From NCBI RefSeq assembly GCF_037201965.1, contig NZ_CP147518.1, forward strand, positions 4,457,001 through 4,521,000: 64,000 bases of DNA, written 5' to 3'. This DNA comes from Spirosoma sp. SC4-14. Lineage in GTDB: Bacteria; Bacteroidota; Bacteroidia; Cytophagales; Spirosomataceae. How positions within the stretch are numbered: the stretch's first letter is position 1; each line of letters starts with the position of its first letter. Position numbers and translations under genes: made by a program. This document shows, in pieces, positions 54,783 to 62,515 of the stretch. The notes under the pieces are model-generated. The model had not been told where the DNA came from and ran no database searches. It saw nothing but the letters and a program-made list of their open reading frames with translations.

Positions 54783-54925
54783 TTTACAGCGTTGATAGCA
54801 GGATTCGAACCTGCATTTTCCTGTTGCTCTACCCCCTGAGCTACACTGCCGAAACAGCGGGAGGATTCGAACCTCCGGCCTACAGATCGCGACAGAATCA
54901 TAAATAACCAACAGCATATCGATTT
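54783..54925 (-). ncRNA. tRNA-like non-coding RNA with two T-arms and one D-arm
   Basis: Read on the minus strand: T-arm-like hairpin GGAGG-TTCGAAT-CCTCC (54876-54860), a hairpin CGCTG-TTTCGG-CAGTG, D-arm GCTC-AGGGGGTA-GAGC (54841-54826), only 11 nt, then T-arm GCAGG-TTCGAAT-CCTGC (54814-54798) and TATCAAC. A normal tRNA has about 23 nt between D- and T-arm, so there is no anticodon arm. GTTGAAA near 54928 could pair with TATCAAC (six of seven) to close an acceptor-like stem. It lies upstream of the SPFH and rtcB genes on their strand. This is a tRNA mimic or relic, not a decoding tRNA. Confidence 0.65.
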
Positions 54926-54997
54926 CAACCAGTGGCTGCGACACTATGGGGCTATGCAGAAACCCGCATCCGGTTCGGTTATCGATGCTCCCGTCGT

Positions 54998-55009
54998 TGC
55001 AAAGATTTA
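54998..55009 (-). promoter_or_regulatory. candidate promoter for the tRNA-like RNA / SPFH-rtcB transcript
   Basis: On the minus strand TAAATCTTTGCA resembles the TAnnTTTG box of Bacteroidota promoters (one base off), about 70 bp before the tRNA-like sequence. No clear -33 element. Confidence 0.35.
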
Positions 55010-55015
55010 GGACAT

Positions 55016-55078
55016 CTGCGCAGTCTTTTTGCGCAGTTCAGAAAATTTTCAGATTTTCCCCAAAAAATATCTGAAAAT
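55016..55078. promoter_or_regulatory. operator-like repeats upstream of the WYL gene
   Basis: TGCGCAG occurs twice (55017 and 55030; the first is within the palindrome CTGCGCAG). A perfect 10-bp inverted repeat ATTTTCAGAT (55045-55054) / ATCTGAAAAT (55069-55078) ends three bases before the WYL start codon. Such symmetry fits binding by the WYL regulator itself, controlling both its own gene and the divergent repair genes. Confidence 0.6.
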
Positions 55079-55081
55079 CAG

Positions 55082-56116
55082 ATGCCCGTCAACCGTAACG
55101 CCCTTATTCGCTATAAAACACTGGATGCCTGCCTGCGCAATCGGCAGCGTAAATGGACACTCGATGCGCTGATCGAAAAAGTATCGGAAGCGCTCTTTGA
55201 ATACGAAGGAATCGACAAAGGCATCAGCCGACGAACCATCCAGGCCGATTTGCAGATGATGCGCAGCGATAAACTGGGCTACTTTGCGCCTATTGTTGTT
55301 GTCGATAAAAAATACTACACCTACGAAGATCCGACCTATAGCATCACCAACATTCCCCTATCAGACGGCGATCTGGTGCGTATGAACCAGGCAGTAGACG
55401 TATTGAAGCAGTTTAAAGGGTTTTCGCACTTTACGGCACTGAACGAAGTGGTGCAGAAACTGGAAGATTATGTTTACTCGACGGCTCAGAAATCAGTACC
55501 CGTAATTGATTTCGAAAAGAACGAAAACCTTAAAGGGCTTCATTTCCTCGACGATCTGTATCAGGCCATCATTCAGAAACAGGCCGTTCGGATCGACTAC
55601 CAGTCGTTTTCGGCCCGACAACCACAGACACTTATTTTTCATGTCTGGTGGCTGAAAGAGTTCAAAAACCGCTGGTTTGCAGTGGGCGTTCGCGATGGAA
55701 AAGGGCAAATCATGAATCTGGCCTTAGACCGAATGCTGACCGTTGCGACTGCTCCCGACATCGACTATATTGCCAGCCATACCGACCCTGATCTGTTTTA
55801 CCGCGATGTGATCGGTGTATCGGTCAGTGAGAACATGCGGGCCATGAAGGTAAAGCTGTTTGTGAGTCGACTCCATGCTCCTTACGTTGAAACCAAACCG
55901 CTTCATCATTCACAGGAGATTCTGGAACGCACCAGCGAAGGCATTGTCGTTCAGATTTGTGTTCAGCACAATTTTGAGCTGGAAAAAGAAATCCTGGGCT
56001 TTGGCGAAGGCATGATCGTACTCGAACCCGAACGCCTTCGCCGAATTATCCAGAAACGATTGCAGGCGGGATTGCGTAGTTACGAACAACCCGAAAACGC
56101 TTTCATTGGTGATTAG
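55082..56116 (+). CDS. WYL-domain transcriptional regulator
   Basis: The product is 344 residues from the ATG at 55082, directly after the operator-like palindrome; the 50 codons of open frame upstream are regulatory DNA. N-terminal HTH (ALIRYKTLDACLRNRQRKWT; ISRRTIQADLQMM) and a WYL ligand domain (AVRIDYQSFSARQPQTLIFH; WWLKEFKNRWFAVGVRDGKG), then a C-terminal WCX-like part. WYL regulators often respond to nucleic-acid-like ligands and control defence or repair genes. Divergent from the SPFH-rtcB unit, it is the likely controller. Its last codons (FIGD-stop) lie in a heptamer repeat. Confidence 0.92.
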   Translation: MPVNRNALIRYKTLDACLRNRQRKWTLDALIEKVSEALFEYEGIDKGISRRTIQADLQMMRSDKLGYFAPIVVVDKKYYTYEDPTYSITNIPLSDGDLVRMNQAVDVLKQFKGFSHFTALNEVVQKLEDYVYSTAQKSVPVIDFEKNENLKGLHFLDDLYQAIIQKQAVRIDYQSFSARQPQTLIFHVWWLKEFKNRWFAVGVRDGKGQIMNLALDRMLTVATAPDIDYIASHTDPDLFYRDVIGVSVSENMRAMKVKLFVSRLHAPYVETKPLHHSQEILERTSEGIVVQICVQHNFELEKEILGFGEGMIVLEPERLRRIIQKRLQAGLRSYEQPENAFIGD

Positions 56117-56166
56117 TCATTGGTCATTAGATCCTTCCCAATGGCTAGTGACCGATGACTAACCAC
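56105..56166. repeat. 7-bp-period palindrome between convergent genes
   Basis: Words gtgatta, gtcattg, gtcatta, gatcctt, cccaatg, gctagtg, accgatg, actaacc, accaatc run with a 7-bp period. The two halves pair imperfectly over about 22 bp around atccttcccaatgg. Both flanking genes end inside it (FIGD-stop on plus, AIGG-stop on minus). Confidence 0.9.
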
Positions 56167-57193
56167 CAATCGCCTTCCGAACAGCCGGGGCAACCACCGT
56201 ACCAAACAATTCAATGGACCGCATTGAGCTGGTGTGTTCAATAGCCTGACCGGTAATCATTTGCCCCAGATACCGCGTATTGCCAAACAACTCGTGGAAA
56301 TACAGAATCTTGTCGATGACTTGTTGCGGACTGCCCACCATCAGCGGTCCCTGTTCGCGCATGAACTCAAAATGATCACGGCCAATTGGCGACCAGCCCC
56401 GCTCTTTTCCAACCCGGTTCATTAGCAGTTCGTAGGGCGGAAAAAACTCATTGGCTGCCTGCTGCGACGTATCGGCCACATAAAACTGAGAGTTAATGGC
56501 CAGCGGTAATTTACTCACATCGTGTCCGGCTCGCTCGGCCGATTGCCGAAACAGATTTACGAACGGCACAAAGCGATCGGGTGTACCACCCAGAATGGCC
56601 AGCGCCATCGGCAGATTCAGTGAACCCGCCCGCACAGCCGACGCGGGTGTTCCACCCACCGCAATCCAGATCGGCAATGCCGGTTGAAAGGGCCGGGGAT
56701 AAACACCCCGATTCGGAATGGACGGGCGAAGATTCCCCTGCCAGCTAACGATCTCCTGCTGATTGATTTTGAGTAACAGGTCCAGCTTTTCGGTAAAGAG
56801 TTCGTCGTAGTCGTTCAGGTCGTAGCCAAACAGCGGAAACGACTCGATGAACGATCCGCGCCCCGCCATAATTTCGGCGCGGCCGTTCGAGATCAGATCA
56901 AGTGACGCAAAATTCTGAAACGTCCGAACCGGGTCGGCCGAACTCAGCACCGTAACAGAGCTGGAAAGCCGTATCTGTTTCGTCAGGGCAGCCGCAGCCG
57001 CCAAAACGACTTCGGGAGCTGATATAATAAAATCGGGCCGGTGGTGTTCGCCGAGCGCAAACACATCCAGCCCTACTTCGTCGGCCAGTTTTATTTCGTC
57101 GAGCAGTTCCTGCATACGCTGATGTGCATTGACGGCTCTTCCGGCTACTCCATCGGGGTTTACTTCCCCAAAACTACTGATGCCTAATTCCAT
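56159..57193 (-). CDS. LLM-class flavin-dependent oxidoreductase
   Basis: The product is 344 residues with the luciferase-like fold: [14 protein letters not shown] at the N-terminus, [58 protein letters not shown] and [16 protein letters not shown]. These enzymes use reduced FMN with oxygen as monooxygenases or act as FMN-dependent oxidoreductases; the substrate is not predictable. Full length. It is convergent with the WYL gene and followed at its 5' side by the fucosidase, so membership of either neighbourhood is uncertain. Confidence 0.92.
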   Translation of the reverse strand: MELGISSFGEVNPDGVAGRAVNAHQRMQELLDEIKLADEVGLDVFALGEHHRPDFIISAPEVVLAAAAALTKQIRLSSSVTVLSSADPVRTFQNFASLDLISNGRAEIMAGRGSFIESFPLFGYDLNDYDELFTEKLDLLLKINQQEIVSWQGNLRPSIPNRGVYPRPFQPALPIWIAVGGTPASAVRAGSLNLPMALAILGGTPDRFVPFVNLFRQSAERAGHDVSKLPLAINSQFYVADTSQQAANEFFPPYELLMNRVGKERGWSPIGRDHFEFMREQGPLMVGSPQQVIDKILYFHELFGNTRYLGQMITGQAIEHTSSMRSIELFGTVVAPAVRKAIGG

Positions 57194-57278
57194 GGTTGTA
57201 TTCTGTTGACACTAATTTCCATAGAAGAACCAAGCTGGATTCGTTTTTGTCCCATCCGATGTCAGGCATAAAACTGGG

Positions 57279-57335
57279 AATTAGTCATCAGCTATAGACG
57301 TCCTCTTATCCAATGACCAATTTCCAATAGCAAAG
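57279..57335. repeat. degenerate 7-bp-period repeat
   Basis: attagtc, atcagct, atagacg on the left and aatgacc, aatttcc, aatagca on the right face each other as loose complements. It is a worn member of the heptamer family located between the fucosidase stop and the oxidoreductase start. Confidence 0.5.
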
Positions 57336-57345
57336 CCACACTCCT

Positions 57346-59814
57346 TTACTTCGCCATAAGGGTATAGGTCTTACCGGGCTGAGTCATGAAGTCATACACA
57401 TTTCCTGTCCGAAAATTGGGCAGCACCAGTTGCGCCTGGGGCGACACAATAGGTTGTTTTATGGCTAATACCTGGTAAAATGGGTTTGGATTTTCGCCCC
57501 CTTCCGGTGTTACTGCAAAGCCATTGGCCTTCAGTTCATTCGGAACCCGTAACCTACAGTTACCTCCCAGCGTCGATTTTATGGTAACTCGGGCTACCTT
57601 GCCGTCTTTCCACACCAGCCCCACTAGTTCGAAACCACCCCGCGCCCGCAAACCGCTGATGCTACCATCCTGCCACCGGTCGGGCAGTGCCGGAAGCAGA
57701 TGAATGGCTCCGTCGTGGCTTTGCATAATCATTTCGGCAATACCCGCTGTACAGCCAAAATTACCGTCGATCTGAAATGGCGGATGTGCATCGAACAGGT
57801 TGGTATAGGTTCCTCCACCCTGCTGCCTACCCACTGGCGACAACTGATTGGTAATGAGTTTGAGCGCCCGGTTTCCATCCAGCAACCGCGCCCACCAGTT
57901 CACTTTCCAGCCCATCGACCAGCCTGTCGATACATCGCCCCGCTGTTCGAGCGTGTTTCGGGCGGCCGTAAATAGTTGTGGGGTTCGGAAGGCCGACAAT
58001 TGCGCCGATGGATATAGCCCATACAAATGCGATATGTGCCGGTGTTTATCGTCAGGATTGTCCAGATCGTCGATCCACTCCTGCAATTGTCCATATTTAC
58101 CAACCTGCATAGGTGGTAGCTGCGCCAGTTTATCCTGAACAATTTTCACGAAATCGGCATCGACATTCAACGCTTTTGCCGCCCGGATGGTACTGGTAAA
58201 ACTATCGAATACAAGCTGGTTATCCATCGTTACCCCCGCATCGATCGACGTGTTGGGACGGGTAGATGGTGCATTCTCGGGCGACATACCCGGACAAACC
58301 ACCAGATAATGATGATTGGGGTCCTCAACCAGATAATCGACAAAAAACTGGGCGGCTCCCTTTATAGCCGGATACACGGATTTGAGGTAGTTTTTATCAC
58401 CCGAATACTGGTATTTTTCCCATAAATGCTGGCTCAGCCAGGCACCACCCATTGGCCACATAGCGTAATAGATGGGATCGACAGGTCCCGTAATTCGCCA
58501 GAAATCGGTGTTGTGGTGTGCCACCCAGCCTTTGGCACCATACATCACCCGAGCGGTTTCCTGCCCCGTTTTCGACAGGTCGTTTACCATCTGTACCAGT
58601 GGCTCATGCATCTCGGTCAGGTTGGTAACCTCGGCGGGCCAGTAGTTCATCTCGGTGTTGATGTTAATGGTGTACTTACTATCCCAGGGCGGACTCATCT
58701 GATCGTTCCAGAGTCCCTGTAAGGTAGCAGGCTGACTTAACATCCCTTTCGGGTTCGGTTGCGAAGCCGAAATGAGCAGGTAGCGCCCAAACTGAAAATA
58801 GAGCGAAACCAGTTGCGGATCATTACCGGAGGCAAATTGTTTCAGCCGCTCATCGGTGGGTAGTTTGGCCGCGTCGGTTGTTCCCAGATCGAGCTTCACC
58901 CGATTAAAATAGCGCCGATAAGCCGCAATATGATCGTTCAGGATGGCAGCGAATGAGCGTTTCGCGGCCAAAGCTAAATACTTATCGGCCAATGCCTGCG
59001 GGTCGGCAGTCAGGGTTTTATAATCGACAGCATTGGTTGCTATCGACACAAAGAGCGTTGCCGCATTGGCACCCGTTACGGTAATGGAGGTATCGGTACG
59101 GCTGGTTTGGCCACCCTCGGGCAGCACCCGTACATGGGCATTAAAATGCACCTGTCCTTTCACGCCTTCATGATCGCTGGTCGTACCGGTCAACACCAGT
59201 TTAGTGGCCCCATCAACGGTTCGTTCGTTTTTCTGGGGGCTGGTCATAAACGCAGCAAACGATAATTTTCCGGGTTTGTCGGCAGTCAGCCGAAGAACAA
59301 TCACCTGATCGGGCACCGACGCAATCACCTGACGGGTATAGCGAACGCCATCAGCGGTATAGGTTGTCGTCGCAACTGCCCTTTCAATGTCCAGTTCCCT
59401 ATAATAATTGGACGATTGCTGATGGCCCGGAAAATTCAGCACCAGATTGCCCACCGGCTGATACATCATGCCGTTGATTTTCTTCGACTCAATGGATTTA
59501 GCGGCTAGTTTCTGCGCTTCGGCCTGTTTTCCATCAAAAATCAATTTCCGAATGGTTGGCAGAGCCGCCAACGCATCGGGGTTGTCATTTCGGTTTGGCC
59601 CACCCGACCACACCGACGATTCGTTCAGCTTAATGATTTCCTGATCGGGATTACCATACACCATTCCCCCCAGGCGTCCATTGCCAATAGGCAGTGCACT
59701 GGTCCAGGTGGTTCCGGCGGGTTGTTTATACCAGAGTTTCAGGGAAGTAGACTGCTGAGCCTGTGTACTCAGCATACATAGCACTAAGAAGAGAGTAAGA
59801 CTGTAGTGTTTCAT
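57346..59814 (-). CDS. GH95 alpha-L-fucosidase (or alpha-L-galactosidase)
   Basis: The product is 822 residues with a signal peptide (YSLTLFLVLCMLSTQAQQ). GH95 features: N-terminal beta-sandwich starting LKLWYKQPAGTTWTSALPIG with LNESSVWSGGPNRNDN, then the (alpha/alpha)6 barrel with NINTEMNYWPAEVTNLTEMH (catalytic Asn residues), MSPENAPSTRPN and WKVNWWARLLDGNRALKLI, then a C-terminal beta domain. The enzyme inverts terminal alpha-1,2-L-fucosides; some members prefer L-galactosides. The divergent isomerase and transketolase genes would use the released sugar. Confidence 0.94.
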   Translation of the reverse strand: MKHYSLTLFLVLCMLSTQAQQSTSLKLWYKQPAGTTWTSALPIGNGRLGGMVYGNPDQEIIKLNESSVWSGGPNRNDNPDALAALPTIRKLIFDGKQAEAQKLAAKSIESKKINGMMYQPVGNLVLNFPGHQQSSNYYRELDIERAVATTTYTADGVRYTRQVIASVPDQVIVLRLTADKPGKLSFAAFMTSPQKNERTVDGATKLVLTGTTSDHEGVKGQVHFNAHVRVLPEGGQTSRTDTSITVTGANAATLFVSIATNAVDYKTLTADPQALADKYLALAAKRSFAAILNDHIAAYRRYFNRVKLDLGTTDAAKLPTDERLKQFASGNDPQLVSLYFQFGRYLLISASQPNPKGMLSQPATLQGLWNDQMSPPWDSKYTININTEMNYWPAEVTNLTEMHEPLVQMVNDLSKTGQETARVMYGAKGWVAHHNTDFWRITGPVDPIYYAMWPMGGAWLSQHLWEKYQYSGDKNYLKSVYPAIKGAAQFFVDYLVEDPNHHYLVVCPGMSPENAPSTRPNTSIDAGVTMDNQLVFDSFTSTIRAAKALNVDADFVKIVQDKLAQLPPMQVGKYGQLQEWIDDLDNPDDKHRHISHLYGLYPSAQLSAFRTPQLFTAARNTLEQRGDVSTGWSMGWKVNWWARLLDGNRALKLITNQLSPVGRQQGGGTYTNLFDAHPPFQIDGNFGCTAGIAEMIMQSHDGAIHLLPALPDRWQDGSISGLRARGGFELVGLVWKDGKVARVTIKSTLGGNCRLRVPNELKANGFAVTPEGGENPNPFYQVLAIKQPIVSPQAQLVLPNFRTGNVYDFMTQPGKTYTLMAK

Positions 59815-60199
59815 CGATAACTAAAGGCAAACACCTGCTTTTTCTCCACTGTCCTACCCAAAAACTGCTGATTTTTCTCGTTTTTTAACGATTACAGCCT
59901 GCAGCAAAGCCACAGGCAAAGGTTCTGTATCAAGACATATAGCCTGATCATTCAAGCACTTCAATTTTCTATTATTTATTATTTTCTTCTTTTATTTTCT
60001 TTTACTTAAGATTCTTTATATTTGCCCTTAAATAAACACAGGTTTATATTCCTGTTATCCAAACACAGGTAAAAACCGGGGTTTGCAGGAAGCTAAACAC
60101 CAGACTACCAAATAAAACGAAAGCATAAGAAAGCCCTGCTACCCTGAATTAGGGTAATGGCTATTCGATTGATTTAGGAATTCGATAGACAGATCAGCC
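59815..60199. other. divergent promoter region of fucosidase and isomerase
   Basis: This 385-bp gap is AT-rich near 59950-60020 and contains the promoter-like box and direct repeats listed separately. No gene is visible. Confidence 0.5.
60017..60070 (+). promoter_or_regulatory. candidate promoter and operator of the isomerase operon
   Basis: TATATTTG at 60017-60024 fits TAnnTTTG. Downstream, AAACACAGGT occurs at 60034 and 60061 (27 bp apart); the first is part of the inverted repeat TAAAC-acag-GTTTA (60033-60046). Their place around the start point suits a sugar-responsive repressor. Confidence 0.45.
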
Positions 60200-61624
60200 A
60201 TGAATGTTAAAACAAGTGGCCCCATTACACTCGGGGTCATCATTGGTAACCGAGATTTTTTTCCCGACAGACTGGTAGCTGAATGCCGGTCCGACTTACT
60301 AGCGGTATTTGAGAAGGTAGGGATTAACCCAATCATGCTCGACGAATCGGTCACGAAACTGGGCGGTGTCGAAACGTTTCAGGAGGCCCAGAAATGCGCC
60401 GAACTGTTCCGTAAACATGCCGACGAAATCATGGGCGTTCTGGTCGTACTACCCAACTTTGGCGACGAAAAAGGCGTGGCCGAAACGTTGAAAATGGCTC
60501 GTCTGGACGTTCCGGTACTGATTCAGGCCTACCCCGACGATCTGAACCGGCTCGACGTGGCGCGTCGGCGGGATTCGTGGTGTGGCAAAATCTCGGTTTG
60601 CAATAACCTCTATCAGTTCGGCATTAAGTATTCGCTTACAACCAAACACGTTGTTCATCCGTCGGACCCGAGCTTCGAAACCGACCTGAAGAATTTCATG
60701 GGCGTTTGCCGGGTCGTGAAAGGGCTCCGCAACGTGCGTATCGGGGCCGTAGGGGCTCGTCCGAGTTCGTTCAATACGGTACGGTATAGTGAGAAGATCC
60801 TGCAACGCAATGGTATTTCGGTCGTTACGGTCGATCTGTCGCAGATTCTGGGCGATGCCAATAAGCTAACAGCCGCCGATCAGGTCGTTAAAGACCGTCT
60901 CGACGCCATCACGGCCTACGCCCCCACGGGCCGCACCCCAACCGACAAACTGGTGCAGATTGCCAAACTGGATGTTGTACTGGCCAATTTCATGCAGGAA
61001 TATGCACTGGATGCCACCGCCATCCAGTGCTGGACCTCGTTGCAGCAAAACTACGGCTGCAATGTATGCACCAATATGAGCATCATGAGCGAAAACATGC
61101 TACCCAGCGCCTGTGAAGTCGACGTGACCGGTACGCTCAGTATGTATGCCATGCAACTGGCTTCAGGTTCTCCGAGTGCATTGGTCGACTGGAATAATAA
61201 CTACGCCGACGACGAAAACAAGTGCGTACTGTTTCACTGTGGCAACTGGGCCAAATCGTTCCTGCCTGATATTGAAATCAGCACAGCCCCAATTCTCGGA
61301 ACAAGCGTGGGCGAAGAAAACACCTATGGCGCACTGGCGGGTCGAACACCAGCCAATCCACTCACCTACGGTCGCATCAGTACCGACGACCCAAAGGGCA
61401 TCATGAAAGCCTACATTGGCGAGGGCGCCCTGACCGACGATCCGCTCAACACGTTTGGTAACCGCGCCGTCGCTCAGATCAGTAATCTTCAGGGGCTGAT
61501 GCAGTATGTATGCCGCAACGGTTTCGAGCATCACGTTGTCATGAATGCGTCAAAAACGGCTGACGTCCTGAAAGAAGCCCTGGAAAATTACATGGGTTGG
61601 GACGTTTATCATCACCAGGCTTAG
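60200..61624 (+). CDS. L-fucose/L-arabinose isomerase family protein
   Basis: The product is 474 residues, cytoplasmic. It shows the fucose/arabinose-isomerase fold: LGVIIGNRDFFPDRLVAECR at the start, then VLVVLPNFGDEKGVAETLKM, IGAVGARPSSFNTVRYSEKI, CWTSLQQNYGCNVCTNMSIM, and a C-terminal CVLFHCGNWAKSF and YIGEGALTDDP. The family interconverts aldoses and ketoses with Mn2+. Beside a GH95 fucosidase the substrate may be L-fucose or L-galactose, but the sequence is divergent from classical FucI and this is uncertain. The ATG three bases after its stop starts the transketolase. Confidence 0.85.
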   Translation: MNVKTSGPITLGVIIGNRDFFPDRLVAECRSDLLAVFEKVGINPIMLDESVTKLGGVETFQEAQKCAELFRKHADEIMGVLVVLPNFGDEKGVAETLKMARLDVPVLIQAYPDDLNRLDVARRRDSWCGKISVCNNLYQFGIKYSLTTKHVVHPSDPSFETDLKNFMGVCRVVKGLRNVRIGAVGARPSSFNTVRYSEKILQRNGISVVTVDLSQILGDANKLTAADQVVKDRLDAITAYAPTGRTPTDKLVQIAKLDVVLANFMQEYALDATAIQCWTSLQQNYGCNVCTNMSIMSENMLPSACEVDVTGTLSMYAMQLASGSPSALVDWNNNYADDENKCVLFHCGNWAKSFLPDIEISTAPILGTSVGEENTYGALAGRTPANPLTYGRISTDDPKGIMKAYIGEGALTDDPLNTFGNRAVAQISNLQGLMQYVCRNGFEHHVVMNASKTADVLKEALENYMGWDVYHHQA

Positions 61625-61626
61625 GT

Positions 61627-62463
61627 ATGAAAGCAGAGACCCATCTAACCACCGCTGAACTGGCTCAGAAGTCGGCACAATACCGCCGAAACATTCTTAA
61701 CTATATTGTTGGGGCTAATGCTGGTCATACCGGCGGCAGTTTATCGTGCATCGACATTCTGAACGTGTTGTATAACAATGTGCTGAATGTCTCGCCCGAA
61801 ACGTTTACGTCGCCCACCCGCGACCGGTATATTCAGAGTAAAGGGCATACGGTTGAAGCGTTGTATGTGGTGCTGGCAGATCAGGGCTTTTTTCCGGAAT
61901 CGGATCTTGAAACACTGTGCCGGTATCAGTCGCACTACATTGGCCACCCCACCCGTAAGATCAGGGGCGTCGAACAAAACACTGGTTCACTGGGGCACGG
62001 CCTGCCACTAAGCGTTGGTACGGCACTGGCTGCCAAGCTGGATGATCTCGACTATCGGGTGTTTACGCTGCTGGGTGATGGCGAATTACCAGAAGGCTCG
62101 AACTGGGAAGCCGCTCTGCTGGCATCGCACTATAAGCTCGACAACCTCTGCGCCATTGTCGATAAAAACACCTTACAGATTTCGGGACCAACCGCCGACG
62201 TATGCAACACTGATCCGCTCGACCAGAAGTTCGAAGCGTTTGGCTGGGCAGTGCATCATGTCGATGGCCACGACCTGGCCGCTCTTCAGCAAGCGTTCGA
62301 TGCATTGCCCTTTGCATCGGGCAAACCCAGCCTGATCATTGCGCATACCGTAAAAGGGAAAGGTGTCAGCTTTATGGAAAATCAGCTCAAATGGCACCAC
62401 GGCGTACCGAATAAAGATCAATACGCGCAGGCACTGGAAGAATTAACGGTCATTGGTCATTAG
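61627..62463 (+). CDS. transketolase N-terminal (TPP-binding) subunit
   Basis: The product is 278 residues from the ATG at 61627, two bases after the isomerase stop. It has GANAGHTGGSLSCIDILNVL, YIQSKGHTVEALYVVLADQG, GSLGHGLPLSVGTALAAKLD and the thiamine-diphosphate motif starting GDGELPEGSNWEA and ending in IVDKN. It is the first half of a two-subunit transketolase; the pyrimidine-binding half is encoded next. The C-terminus (TVIGH-stop) lies in a heptamer repeat. Confidence 0.94.
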   Translation: MKAETHLTTAELAQKSAQYRRNILNYIVGANAGHTGGSLSCIDILNVLYNNVLNVSPETFTSPTRDRYIQSKGHTVEALYVVLADQGFFPESDLETLCRYQSHYIGHPTRKIRGVEQNTGSLGHGLPLSVGTALAAKLDDLDYRVFTLLGDGELPEGSNWEAALLASHYKLDNLCAIVDKNTLQISGPTADVCNTDPLDQKFEAFGWAVHHVDGHDLAALQQAFDALPFASGKPSLIIAHTVKGKGVSFMENQLKWHHGVPNKDQYAQALEELTVIGH

Positions 62464-62500
62464 TCATTGGTCATTGACCTTTCAATGAATGACTAATGAC
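62449..62500. repeat. 7-bp-period palindrome between transketolase subunits
   Basis: gtcattg, gtcatta, gtcattg, gtcattg on the left and aatga, atgact, aatgact on the right; the arms are complementary around gacctttc. It provides the last codons and stop (TAG in gtcattag) of the N-terminal subunit. Confidence 0.9.
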
Positions 62501-62515
62501 TTCATAATCAAAAAC

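Noticed and set aside
54783..54925. Two ordinary tRNA genes in tandem
   Set aside because: Neither has a full cloverleaf: one lacks the D-arm, the other has no space for an anticodon arm, and acceptor stems do not pair normally.
54746..54928. 60-codon minus-strand ORF with GVEQQENAGSNPAINAV
   Set aside because: This is the typical chance translation of tRNA D- and T-arm sequence; the DNA is better explained as the tRNA-like RNA.
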